A stretch of 64,000 nt of DNA from Neelides folsomi (Eukaryota; Arthropoda; Collembola; Neelipleona; Neelidae). The stretch is from positions 110,176 to 174,175 of the forward strand of contig JAQGBZ010000116.1 in the NCBI GenBank assembly GCA_034687125.1. The letters are read 5' to 3'. The notes beneath the pieces are model-generated. The model made no database searches. It was not told the origin of the DNA and saw only the letters and a program-made list of their open reading frames with translations. Both the position numbers and the translations under genes were made by a program. Below, one piece after another: positions 39,567 to 51,728 of the stretch; the stretch's first letter is position 1, and every line of letters starts with the position of its first letter.

Positions 39567-40335
39567 TTCGTCCTATCGAACCGACCATCGTGGCGAATGA
39601 AGACGCAATCTCACACACAGAAAACACTCTCCCTTTTACACGACAATCCGGGACTCGAAATTGAGCCGAGAAGTAGAACACGTTTAATGACTATTAATGA
39701 GAAGCATAATGAGCAAAATTGGAAACGTCCTTATTTCATTATTATGCAAATACCGCTAATGTTCTTTACAAAAGCTTTAACAAAAAGGTTAGAAATGAAT
39801 CCATTATTGAAAGAACTTCCCCACTTGTAGGCAAAGTTGAGAAAGTAAAGAACGACAATCAAAGTTAAAAAAACCCAGATTGTGCTTAAATGATCTGGAC
39901 ATGAAAGAAGATTGAAAAATCATTTTCGTATTTGAACGTGGAAGGGGAATATGAATTTTACATGCGTGTAGTGGCGAGATGCGTTTTCTAGATGATTTTG
40001 CTTGGCTGCGCTTAATAAATCATAAATTTCGTTGACAAGTAGCATACGAGGGCGCAGGGTGTGTGCAAATACAAGAACTTGAGGACCTTTGATATATAAA
40101 CTCATTATAGAGGGGCTGGTTCGATCCTGCACCGGGATAATGATATAAATTTTCCATGTCGGAAGTTGTATTGAGGAGTTATAGGGTGATTTTATATAGG
40201 ACCATTCTATTGAACTGTTGTACGGTCATCGAATGAGGGTGAAATTCATATAAGGGAATCTTTTGATAACTGCGAGATGATTCACACTCTTGCGTGTGGA
40301 TAGGTTTTGCTTGGAGCAGAGAGAAGTTTGTAAGA

Positions 40336-40344
40336 CACGTGGAG
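40336..40344 (-). promoter_or_regulatory. CTCCACGTG E-box on the minus strand
   Basis: The plus strand reads CACGTGGAG. A further TTCCACGTG (minus strand, CACGTG at 40693-40698) lies 350 bases to the right, so this patch holds two related sites. Confidence 0.45.
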
Positions 40345-43300
40345 AAGTTTTGTGTAGGGTAGAAGAGGAAGTTCTCGTAGGTTTTGCATTCTTCTTCGTG
40401 TATTGGCCTAGGTGCCGTGTAAGTGGAGTGTCGGATGAGAGATCCAAACCTTTTACCAATAACAATCAACTCAAAGACTGACGCATCCTCCACACACCTT
40501 TCACCAACTTTTTCTTCATTCAACCCACGGCTTAAACTTTAAAACTCTTTTGCAATTATGACTTTAATATTCCTTTTTTGCAATTTTTGATTTTATTCCA
40601 AAATTCTATTATTATTCCCCCAAATACTCAATGATTTCTTTCCAAATATCTCGAATTGTAAAAGCCTAAAAATAAGCTTCATTTTTCCCGAGCACGTGGA
40701 AAATCCTCACATTGCAAAAAATAATCTCATTTCTTTTATGTTACGATCCGCATTGAAGATTGCCCGAACGGAAACAATATGTTATGCTTATATAGTACTT
40801 GTATACGTTCTTATACGTATATAGGTTGCAAATGCTATAAAATCCAAAATATCTTGCAGCAAATAAATTATGCTTCTCGTTTTATGATCCTTTTATTACC
40901 CGCAGTAGATTGGGCCTTTATGAGAAAGCTCCATTACTTCTTAATAACTGCTAGATTTACTTTTGTGAATATTGCTCTGTAGATGAGATAACGTTATATT
41001 AAAGTCTCTCTAATCAGCAAATATTTTTATTTTACTTTATTCGATAAAATCTTTCATTTTAAGATTAAAAAGTAAAGAAGAACCGTTGAAATTCACACTA
41101 GAAAACATTGGGAGTTCGGATAACCTTGTTGTACCTTCACAGAATGAGTGTTTAAAATCCTGTAAATAAAACATTTTAATTGTTTGTTTGATTAGATAAA
41201 TAATTAAAATTGAAGATGTGCTTCTCTTTAATTTCTTTAAGATTAAAAGATAAAGACGATCGTGAGAGATTGAGAGGAGCGAAAAGGTAAAAATACAAAT
41301 TGGGTTATTATTTGGACAACGATCATCGTTTGATTTCATGCGCAACTTCATTTCTAGTTTAATTTCTTATATTTGATGAGAATTGAAAAATTGAGAAGTT
41401 GAAAAACCAATGAAATTTGATGGAGCGATCCTATTTTTAGCCATTTTCATCTTAACAGATTAACGGGAGAGAGAAGAGAACTTTTCTTGAGCTACATAAT
41501 ATTAGATTTTTATTGGTAATTTGACCCTTTTACAAAATAGAATTATAAACAATATGCCAAGGCTTCCTCCTAAAACTTACTCTAAAAGCCTTTAAGAGGA
41601 AATTGCAGGAGCGGGGAGAAATTTTGCCTTTAAGTAGTTTAAATCGAATTTCCTCGAGTTTGAACCTTCGTGATAAAGATGAACCAAACTACAAATATTT
41701 GTATGTACTGACATTTGTATATTTATGTTTACCTTCTAAATATAAATCGAATGAAATCAATATTAATAGGATATTGCATTTGGCATTTCCATTCCTTGAA
41801 GCTCAATGTTCACACATTAACTTACTAATGAACTAGAGTAGTAATATAAATACATAAGAAAATTAAATTATGCCACCTGCCACATGATTACATTAATGAT
41901 CAAGTGGAACAAAATATTTATATCCTTACCCAGAAAGTTAAATATCTTGCAAGTGCGTAACATTTTTTAGGTTCTTTAACTTTTAATACAAATAGATATT
42001 TTAGAACAAAAATCACATAAATACACATTAATTTTGCTCTAATTCACATTATTAGAAATTTAAAATAATCTTCAGCATCTGTAGATCGAAGACCTACAAT
42101 ATTATCTTTTTAATGCAATAAATATAATCCATTGATAAAATAAGAAAAAATATTTTGATCATAGGATCAAACTAAAATGCAATTTTTAATTTGAGAGATT
42201 TCCTTTGTTTCTTTTGTTGCATTCTGAATGGGGGCAAAACTCCTTGCATTCTCATCAAAAACTTAAAGGAAAAGAAACCGTTGGAAGAGGATGAGTGCAT
42301 GAGAAAGGGAAGAAGAATCTTCTTCATGGAAAACGCATGAAGAGTATTGCGTAACGAGGCGCGTAACGCATTTATACTTACGCACTTTTCCTCTTCTCGT
42401 GCCCGAACTTCCTTTCTTCTTCTCTCCCATTCTGATGTAGAACTCGAGGTGAGATTCTAAAGGGTATTTATAACATCCACGAGCCGACTCTTAATCTTCC
42501 TTAATGCCTCATCTAACCCCTCGTTGATACTCTATATTAATGCACCCACTTTACTCAACCCAGTTACAAATTGATGCTATTATAATTAACTTCTCCACTG
42601 CTCCCTTTCAATTCTCCTCATTTCCGCTTTTACCATTCAGGAACTTCCAATCAAAAATTCCCTCTAATTCTCCTCCATCTATCAAATCTCCCATTCTATT
42701 TCAAGTATCTGCATAAACGACGTATATAAAACTTAATGGATGTTAAATGTAATGCATAAAAGCTCAATTGGAATCATTTCGATGAAACAACTATCAATAT
42801 TTCAATATCAGTCAACATCAGTTCTATCAATTTATCTTGAACAAACTTGAGCATTCTATTTGTCAGATTAATAATGCAGCCATACAGAGTGAGATATGCT
42901 GGTGCTTTTAAGTTTCAAGATGGGTTGGAAAGCTAAACATGGAAATGGAAAGCCAAACTTGTTCAATTCATACACGAGATGAAAAAGTGAGGAAAGGAGA
43001 AGAATATGTAAATACAACGTGCATACTTGCCTATGATCCTCCCAATGCATCATACTTATATGCATTCACTGTGCGTGAGATATAAAGAATTTTTAAAAGG
43101 AATAGTGCGTAGGGCTTGATGGTCTCCACGAGGAACGTGGTGGAGCGTATTGACCTCACGGAGAAGAGCTGTGGCTGAGGAGGAGAAGCACCCATGGGAA
43201 AAACATTCCTACTTAACCTTAGTCAAGGCTAAATCACTTTTTGTCCCTCCCCAATACACACGCACCCTCTTCCCATGACATTACATGTATGAGGGCCCCA

Positions 43301-43887
43301 ATGGACGACATTCAAATTGTATTGAAGGATTGGAATTCTTAATTCTTATCAACCAACCAATTGAACCATTTGGCTCTATTTTGTAGCGTGGCGTGGCATA
43401 ACATTTTTATTTATTCATAACATTATTCAACATTCAGCAATAACTAGCAAAATTCATTAAATGAAATCAATATTACGAGAAGTCTACAATACCAATAAAG
43501 AATGTCCACGAAACGTAAATGATTCTCAATGCATTAGTTGACCGTTTCATCGTTGCGTTCATTAGTATGAATATATTGTGTGTATTATAAAATATTAAAT
43601 TTTCATGTTGCATTATAGTTTAATGCTTGTTTAGATAAAATTTTGTTTTAATTAATTTTTATTAAACTTTATGGAACAAATGGTTTCTTTCAGCGTACGT
43701 AATTAAATTAAATATAAGACGGTAAACATAAATTACATTTGTAATTTCTAGTAGAATACCATATAAGAATATAACATACCATACACATGTATACATATAA
43801 CACAAAGGAAGAATGAGGAGAATCTATGTGGAGAATGTAGGATAATGTATGGAAGTGAGTGGTTGGAGGTCGAAGGTCGTCGGTGGA

Positions 43888-43896
43888 CACGTGGAG
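43888..43896 (-). promoter_or_regulatory. CTCCACGTG E-box on the minus strand
   Basis: The plus strand reads GGACACGTGGAGAGG in a GC-rich patch 1.45 kb upstream of the proposed Kr-h1 start site. It is the nearest upstream member of the series. Confidence 0.45.
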
Positions 43897-45307
43897 AGGC
43901 GGGTATAATAGTTGGGCGAGGGCAACTCATTCGCCCAAACCCCCAAACGCACCCACGCGGATCCACCCAATTACATACATACGCACTCCTTCCGAGATCC
44001 TCAACCTTCCTCTGACGAACGAACACTTTGCCAACAAACCCTTTCGCATCTTTAGCATACACACACGCATCTTTAATAAAAGTTAACCTACGCTCTTCCT
44101 CCCTTCATCTACAGTTCATTATTCAATTCGTTGCCTCCGCATTCTTTCTCTCATCTGCCTGATTGAAGCTTATAGAAGGAACCATCGATACTCATGAAAG
44201 ATTCATAATGGATGTTATATCATTCACAACTGATTGAATATATTTTTATTACTTTTGTTTATTTATTTCTATAAATGAAAAAACATTTATTAACAAACAT
44301 TAAACATCAGACATTAATTAATATAAGTATATAGTACAAGTGCATTTACTATTGATTATTACCTATATTATTGGCACATGGTTTATGATTTGACATTATT
44401 TCAAAAAATTATCAAGCCGTGGGAAAAGATGACTTGATGAATATAAGATGATAAAAAGAATCTAAAGGCAAGGACTCTCAAGAAGGAACTTTTGAGGATC
44501 TTGTGAGAAAAACTCATCGATGCGTCGAAGGCGGAGGAACGAAACTCCTCCTTTAAAGAACGACTCTTGTGTGTATCTCCTTGTAAGTGAGGTAGGATAA
44601 TCTTCCTGGGGCAAAGGAGTTGAGGGATGAGAAAGGTGAGACTCCACACCCAACACAATATCCTATACGAGATTCATTGAATAGGCAAAGCAGGGATAGG
44701 ATTTCTCTATGCGAATAGACGCATCTTCTTAAAAACACAACACACATTAATGCTTTTTATGGAAGGGCCCTTTTAAAAACTTCGTTTCATTCTGGCAATT
44801 TACTCCGCGTACATACTAAATAGTATACGTACGCACCTGAACATGTCATTCATTCGGTGATTTGAATGAAGAAAAATTTATACTATTTCGTCTTCATATC
44901 GATTCTCCTGATCACGCCTCTTCAATGTTGCTCTCTTTCTGATACACGCACAATTTTAATCATGAAAATGGTTACTTTATTCTTTAAGTACAAGAAGAAT
45001 AAATTGGGCACTTAATGAAATAAAAAATAATTTTTGAAATAAATTAAAATGTAAAATAGTTAATAAATAACTTAATCGGCATTTTACACTATTGTATTAT
45101 CATTGTACGTATTTTACATAGTATTTAGAAATCAGCATGAACAATTATCTTCCCATATTATGTATTAGCATATATGAATACATATTGGTGTATGAGGATG
45201 GGTATATATAAGAGTGATTCGGGGGAATACGGGAGATTTCCAGGTAGTTTGGATCGGGCGTCGTTGGTTGGTCTCGTTGGCTGTGCTGGCTTTCCTATTC
45301 CCTTTCC

Positions 45308-45344
45308 TATAAACACGGCTCCACTTTCCTCGCTCTCCTTCAGT
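45308..45344 (+). promoter_or_regulatory. Candidate Kr-h1 core promoter (TATA box and initiator)
   Basis: TATAAA at 45308-45313 is followed by an arthropod-type initiator TCAGT at 45340-45344, with A+1 at 45342. The 34-base spacing is slightly longer than the usual 30-31. A second TATA-like run (TATATAAG, 45205-45212) lies about 100 bases upstream. The region is GC-richer than its surroundings. Assignment to Kr-h1 rests on position and on the strong downstream donor at 45612. Confidence 0.4.
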
Positions 45345-45611
45345 AGGTGAACGACGGTCGAGGGATACGTTCGCGTTATCCCCGCTCCTCTAAAGGGAAA
45401 ATATAAACACAACAATCAGACACTTGTACAGTCCCTACTTTAACTGTATTTGTAATTCAAAAGGTGCTTATCCTCATCCCCCGATTTATCCTATTCACTA
45501 ATTCAACGATTAATTAAAGAGACACTTTCGTGCTCAACCGTTCAACAAAATCGGACTTTACCAGCCAATTCTGTCTATTTCGAATAAACTTCTCCAGTAA
45601 CTCTTCACATG
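45342..45611 (+). other. Candidate untranslated first exon of Kr-h1
   Basis: The exon would run from the proposed initiator to a strong donor, CACATG|GTAAGA, with GT at 45612. Spliced to the Kr-h1 acceptor at 51697, its terminal ATG would open a 7-codon reading frame ending in TGA eleven bases before the Kr-h1 start codon. The intron would be 6.1 kb. This is inference from splice-site and core-promoter motifs. Confidence 0.4.
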
Positions 45612-45859
45612 GTAAGACACAATTCCATTCAACATTTTTATTATAAATATCTCATAATTACTCCTCCGTACATCTCCACAAACTCATATTATTTAAATTA
45701 ATATAATGCATTTATTTCTCGTTTTTTCATATTTTTCTCCACTTGTCAGAAATCCTCATTAGCAGTATATTTCAGCCCTTATATTACACGATTATATTAA
45801 TTGGATCCATATTATAAAAATGAGTTAAAATGGGAAATATAAATATAAAAGATATGAAC

Positions 45860-46420
45860 AGCGCCGGGGTGAAGGTATTATAAAAGATTACATTGGGAAA
45901 GGCCTACTTAGGGATTGTTCGAATGCTCGCGTCGGGGCCCCGGTCGGCACGTGTAGCATAAAGTTCCTTTGGGTATGTGAGGTCGGGGAAGCTCTTGATA
46001 GGCAAAACGCGTCTATGCCCATAGCCACCACCCTACGCCCATATCTTCCCAATGTTCTGGCCCGGCTCGAAGGAAAGGAATCTCTTCTTGCTATACACGG
46101 CTGGGTATATAGGGAGCAGCGCCCTACAAAAACTCTCTCTGCTACGACACCACCACAGGGGCAAAAAATGGTTTGACTCCACGTGGAGGCCTAGCCAGGA
46201 TTCTTATATCTCCAAGACTAGACCCATAGCTTCCAGTTCTTGTATACAGGTCTAGCACCCCATAGCTCTTCAGCTCTGGGTGAATAATAGTGAATGGGCC
46301 AACGTCATATTAGATAGAGGTTGCCGAACGACTCTTCCACACGGCCAATGCATTATTCTCCCCCTCCAGTGTATATGTTTTCCTTCACTTCCCCCTACTT
46401 ACATTTTCCCCTCTCGTTGG
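45860..46420. promoter_or_regulatory. GC-rich island with two CACGTG sites in putative Kr-h1 intron 1
   Basis: This is one of the most GC-rich patches in the window. It has CACGTG at 45948-45953, the palindrome CTCCACGTGGAG at 46177-46188, and TATA-like words at 45889 and about 46106. It lies about 0.3-0.8 kb downstream of the candidate first exon. A 67-codon open frame at 46052-46255 looks like a by-product of composition. It could be an intronic enhancer or an alternative promoter. Confidence 0.45.
46177..46191. promoter_or_regulatory. Palindromic CTCCACGTGGAG with GGCC extension
   Basis: CTCCACGTG reads on both strands around one E-box, and the minus strand extends to the full GGCCTCCACGTG (46191 to 46180). 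It is the strongest JHRE-like site by sequence and lies 0.57 kb after the candidate first-exon donor. Confidence 0.55.
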
Positions 46421-46809
46421 TATGTACGTAATCGTATTTAACCTTTAGCGGATAGTTAGATGTAGATGGATCATACCCGATGAAGGAAGCAAAAGGTACT
46501 GTATGTACCTAGTTTAATGAACCACTTTAATGGTCACAAATTTATGTTAATTGGCGGTGCGGACAGACTTTTCGGTCGTGATCAAGTTTGTAGTAGTTCA
46601 CTCTTATATAGGTATATGAGTATATGGTTTGGTATGACACTTAAAATTGCACTGTATTAATATTGTAATTGTAACAGCTTATTGAAGCGAATAAATTAAT
46701 GAATTGATTCAACAAGATGAGTAGTTTAAAATGCTCATTTTACATGAAATTTTCAGATAATGTAGTGCATTATATTTACCATATTTAAAACATTTTGGAT
46801 AAACCACAT

Positions 46810-47392
46810 ATAATCCATTCACCATATTTATAGGACCGCTTTTGTCGTGTAAATAACTTTTTTTTATTAATCAACCAATTTTCATGAAATTTGAACCCAA
46901 TATGTAGAATATCATGTAGTTTAAGGGGAAAAATGTTGGGTGTCAAAGGTTGGCTTAAATGCACTTCTTGAGTCGATATCACTAAACATCAATCGCAGCC
47001 TTTTTCACTATATTAATCATTTATAGAGTTGGTTATGATGTTATATCGAATGGTCAACATCCAGTTCTGACCTAAATCCATTAGACAACTAAAAATATGG
47101 TACCAAATAGCCAATGCGAAACCAAATTAAACAATCGAATCATTAAAAAAGCTTAAAATATAGAATGGGAAATATTTCCAATGTAGATAATCCGCTCGCG
47201 ATTGACGATTGGCGACCGCGACTCAATAAGTGCATCGAAGCTGATGGGTCGACTTTTGACACCCAAGCTTTTTTGTCTTAAACTACATAAGATTATACAT
47301 ATTAGGTTCAAATTTCATGACAATTTGTTGATTAATAAAAAAAAGTTATTTATATGAGAAATAGCGGTCCCGTAAATATGGTGAAGGAATTA
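46810..47392 (+). mobile_element. Degenerate Tc1/mariner element with about 120-bp inverted repeats
   Basis: The left end (CCATATTTATAGGACCGCT onward) and the inverted right end (CCATATTTACGGGACCGCT onward) match over roughly 120 bases, including a shared stretch around TTATTAATCAAC. TA lies at both borders. Between them are plus-strand remnants of an IS630/Tc1/mariner transposase C-terminus: SSDLNPLD, which contains the third catalytic acidic residue, near 47060, and DDWRPRLNKCIEADG near 47220. They are separated by stops and frame changes. The rest of the transposase is gone, so it is an inactive, internally deleted copy. Confidence 0.82.
47050..47280 (+). pseudogene. Transposase C-terminal fragment
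   Basis: Two short frames, out of register with each other and broken by stops, retain the DLNPLD catalytic-region signature and a DDWRPRLNKCIE-type terminal helix of Tc1/mariner transposases. They lie wholly inside the 46810-47392 element. The fragment carries no upstream catalytic Asp residues and no DNA-binding domain. Confidence 0.7.
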
Positions 47393-50300
47393 TACCATAC
47401 ATATTTGGTTAAATGGGCAATATATATGTATGTAATACAGTATATGTACAATAGTACATACCTCACAAGTTGTATTCCTTTACTTGCATTAAACTTTTTA
47501 CAAAAATTGGGATGAGACTTATGATGAGTTAATGAGTTAAACTACTTATTTATCAATACGATTAAAATGTAATAAAATATTAAATGAATTAGTTACAAAT
47601 GGAACACAAGGGAGAATGAGAAAAGTTTGCACTCGAGTTTTCTGCATGAGTTTTGGAGGTGATTTGGCACTCTTTGAACTCGTATAGCTGGTAAAGAAAA
47701 AAATTGGCGAATGCATAGCGGGCTTATAGACAACCAAGTCGCGAATACGCAATACAACTTTGAGCCTTCGCGAAATGGGTCTTGTGTGTAAAAAATCTTG
47801 ACCTCTCTTAACACAAGTGAGATTATCCTTTTCTCGAGCCCCATCCTCTCTGCATCCCAACCTACATTGTATAAACGAGGAGTTCGTAAACACACTCATC
47901 CTTTGCGAATCTACTCGCAAAAAACTCCCAACACAAATGCTCGCATTTTATGGCCTTCTTTCTTTCAGTTCTCCCCACTTATTTTCTCATTTTCTATTAT
48001 GCATTATGAATTGTTATTGTTTATCTCGCTCAATAACTCTTTTACTCCCAATTATAATTCGTATTAAAGTCTGCCGATTATTGGGAAAATGTTTACTTCT
48101 CTGTTTACTTTATTCCATTACGTATAGGTGATCGTACAATCGTTTAACATGCAGACTTTAATGTATAGGGCAACATGATAAATGATGGGAATTAAAATTA
48201 AATAAATGCTTGGCACTATCAACTTGTTACTTACTTAGGTATATAAAATAAAGTGGTGATGTAAGCAATAAAACATGTTACTAAATAGATTTAGACGATG
48301 GACAAGTTCTCATTTACATATTTGGAATCCAGATTCGTTTATTTTAAATTATATTTGATTAATCAACAATAGTCAATTAATAAGTTTGGTCATCAGAAGC
48401 CAAGATGGAATCTTAACTGAATGCCAAACAAGTTGTGTTGAAAGTTCACATTACTGTCGATTATTCAAGTTTTGAGATGAGATACGATATGTTTAGAGAA
48501 TACTTCAATATCAACACTCTACCAATACAGTTTCTATTTTTTGCATTGACGGATTTGGGAATTTTTGCTCAACTTTCTATTACAATATTATAGATGAATG
48601 ATCAATATTTCCCAATGGATAAATCTATTTCCCAATTGATAAATCTATTGTGCATTTGTTTGTTGTTAAAACTGTTTTCCCATAAAGTGCCAATTTTAAC
48701 AACATTTACCTAATCTCATTTTGATTTTGAATAAGATTCTTGCATATTTAGTATTCATATAAATGTATGACTTTTGATTACAGAAAATATTTTAATATAT
48801 TTTAATTCGCTTTACATCATGTTTATTGTTTTTACTGACTGACTTTAATGTTTATTTTCCAAATATTCTAAAAAAACTTGGTGTTAATATAAGTACACCA
48901 ATACTCTCTATTCATACATCCTGTTCATAATGATAAATATTTTCTTTAGTTGGCGACTCTCAATTCGTTTACATGGCAAATGCACAAAAAACAAAATTCT
49001 TGTGGATATTTTACTTTTACTACATACAAGCACAATTGTAAGTGCACATGGATTTTTGCAAATTGAAGCCATGCAATGCATTCGGTTCATTTAACACTCC
49101 CAGACTCCGCAGATGTTTTCGCTGAATTCCCCCATTACTTACTGAGAAAAACAATAAAAATTGTTAGCTCTCTAGTCATAAAACTCAGGATATAATATAC
49201 ATAACATGTATGGTATCGTATGTATAGTTATATTAATTATATATCCCTCGTATTAAATGCTAAAATTTAGTATTTAAAAAACTCTTGCAATGGCCAGAGC
49301 ATTAAACAATAGATACATTTTTGTTCGTGAATTAACAATAAGAATTTTTTTAAAATTGAATCAAACCGGAAGTTTAACACAAGTTGAAAGAACTAAACTT
49401 GTGTAATTTGCATATTAAATTTACCAGCCAGTCCCCAATTATCCCATGTAGTCTCTGTATATTTATGTACAAAATTATCTCTATACTCATCTTAATGCAT
49501 AAGAGTAAGTATGCAAACATGTGCAAAAATTGTAAAAGAGTTCGTTAGTAAGTTTGGTCTTTCTCCAGCCCTTATGTGAATTGGATTTTTCTAAATCCTT
49601 CGAAGTCTGACAGGATGTGAAGGCTTAATTATATATGACTTGCATACACTCCAGCATTGAGTACGAGATGGGAGATATGCAAATAACATGCTGGAAATTT
49701 AGGTTTGAGGAATTGAAGAAAGGATTGACAGATTTAAGTAGAGCAGAGCGTGTTTCCACCACCGTCTGTTCTTCGCCCTATTATTGAACAGACGCCTACT
49801 CAAGGAGAAAGAATTGGCTTAGGTTAAGAATTCTTAGTTATGTAGTACTTTTAACAGCCTCTAAAATTTTCATGAGTTCATTGTACAAATCCTATTACCC
49901 CTCCTCACTACTCTCCCGTTTTTATAGACATGTGGAGATTCAATCGCCCCATTCAAGTGGAAAGTTAAAAGTTAGATTAGATAGCACAAATACCTAAATG
50001 TTCTCACAAGTTATCATAATATAGTAAGACGCCGGGTAGAACACAATAAATTTATATTGTTTTTATTAAAGGCCTTTGCTCTCCAAGATTTAAGAAATTC
50101 AATCTTTGTTCTATTTATCTCAACAACTCTCCTTTTAGATTCTATTTATTTATGCAGAAAAGCCAACTTATTATTCTCGATGTGCCATTTTGTTTTATAC
50201 CCAAGAATTGTTTTGCGTTTTGAAATTCTTCATTTGATAAATATTTCGTAATTTGAACCTTTAATACATCGTTTTATCTCGAATATTTGACATTTAAAAA

Positions 50301-51696
50301 TAACGTGTGATTATAAAGCATTTTATAACACAATTCACATATTAGTTATTTTCTTAAAATTAGTGAATTTGTTTAACATTTTTATTATTGTAGATTAACT
50401 AAAATTATTATTATTAAATTAGATTATTAATTATTAATTTTTTAGTTCAATAATAAATCTCTCGTTTATAATTCTTCAATCTTGTATTAAGTACTTACAT
50501 GTTTTGTTTAGTCATTTGTGAGTTCATTCTCTTCCAACCCAAATTATTCAAAAAATGTTAGTTAAATTTAATGGTTGTGAGGATTCGTTATTGTGGAGTC
50601 ATATTCCATCTCTCTTAAAGGAAAAAAGTGACTCATAAGAGGAATTGTTCAGTTATTTATGGAATATGTGTTATGGATGTAACGGTAAGATGACCTTTGA
50701 ATTTGTTGAATGTTCATCGTTCAAATATACATACATTGGAAAGGGTGTGCTAAGAAAGTTCTTCAACTCACACCACAATTTTCAAAGATTTGACCTACTA
50801 ACAATGCACACACAAAAATACAACTAAAATTAGACGCCCAATAAGAGAAATCATATAAATCATTTGCTATATGATAAAGTCATTTGATAAAACTTTCAAT
50901 GGTCAGTTGAAAGGTTCATAAACGCCAAATAAACCCTATTTAACCAACCCCAAACATATTCTTTGCTTATATGCCAAAGAATGATAATTATTTCGCTGTA
51001 CCCAACGACTTTAGGCTTCGGCTCATTTGGCTATTAATATGGGTTAAACAAATATGTATTTTCACACATCATATTTATCCTATGCTTTTCCATATCCCAA
51101 TATATTTATGTTTCAAGACGCACCATTTAATATATTAAGGTAGTCACTCTCTCCCTTCAATTAGCGTTAGTTTCTTATCCTAATGAAATATGCAAGTAAT
51201 GTGTGATTAGTCCACTTACGAGTATATTTTGGTATATCTCAATCCGTACCTTGAGAAAGACGATTTAACAACTTCCTCAATACTGAGGACAAGAACAAAG
51301 AGATTAAGTAAGGGAAGTGTGTCATTCTCTTTACAAAGCCAAGTCATCTTTTCATATCTTAATTTCACTTCACTCGTTCAGTCGCGACTCATGCAATTGC
51401 TCATCCTTCATTCGGCTCGTAAATCACAACAGCCCATATCCTTCGATTTTAAGCTTAAACTTGTACTATACTTTGGCCCTTGGATCACATAAACTATAAA
51501 CATTAATAATACATTAAAATACTCAACGCAAGAGATCTCAATTCTAGCCATAAAATCAAGAATTAAATCTAATTGTTTTCCTCTTATGTAATAAAAGAGT
51601 TAGTTAAACTGTTATTAATACTCATAATTAAAATGTTATTTATAGTAAAAATTGAAATAATTAAATTTTAATATATAAACTTTTTTATTGTTCCAG
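47393..51696. other. AT-rich non-coding stretch before the first Kr-h1 coding exon
   Basis: No exon is supported here. The open frames at 47546-47920 overlap on both strands and show no domain. A 20-bp tandem duplication (TTTCCCAAT.GATAAATCTA) occurs near 48609-48649. If the candidate first exon at 45342-45611 is right, this whole stretch is Kr-h1 intron. Confidence 0.5.
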
Positions 51697-51728
51697 GTTG
51701 ACGAGGAACCAAGTTGAATAGGGGAAGA

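Larger units (their letters stand above)
26129..45307. other. 19-kb gene-poor region with GC-richer islands upstream of Kr-h1
   Basis: No exon with a recognisable domain was found on either strand. The background is AT-rich, with GC-richer patches at about 30.6-30.85, 31.3-31.7, 38.2-38.35, 39.4-39.7, 40.3-40.5 and 43.85-44.1 kb. These patches produce chance open frames of 60-115 codons, usually overlapping on both strands, which I do not accept as genes. Most of these patches carry CACGTG hexamers, often inside CTCCACGTG, and look more like regulatory modules. Remote untranslated Kr-h1 exons could also lie here. One example of a possible donor is at 26780 (GGCAAAG|GTAAAA), with no supporting evidence. 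Confidence 0.5.

Noticed and set aside
40112-40132. tRNA-like B box (GGTTCGATCC)
   Set aside because: The flanking bases do not form a T-arm stem, and no A box or anticodon arm precedes it at the right distance.
43859-44086. Overlapping open frames on both strands in a GC-richer patch
   Set aside because: Both strands are open together because of composition, the codon content is not protein-like, and there are no domains. A regulatory island fits better.
47546-48131. 100-124-codon overlapping frames on both strands
   Set aside because: No recognisable domain and no splice partners, and there are several mutually overlapping frames, as expected by chance in stop-poor patches.
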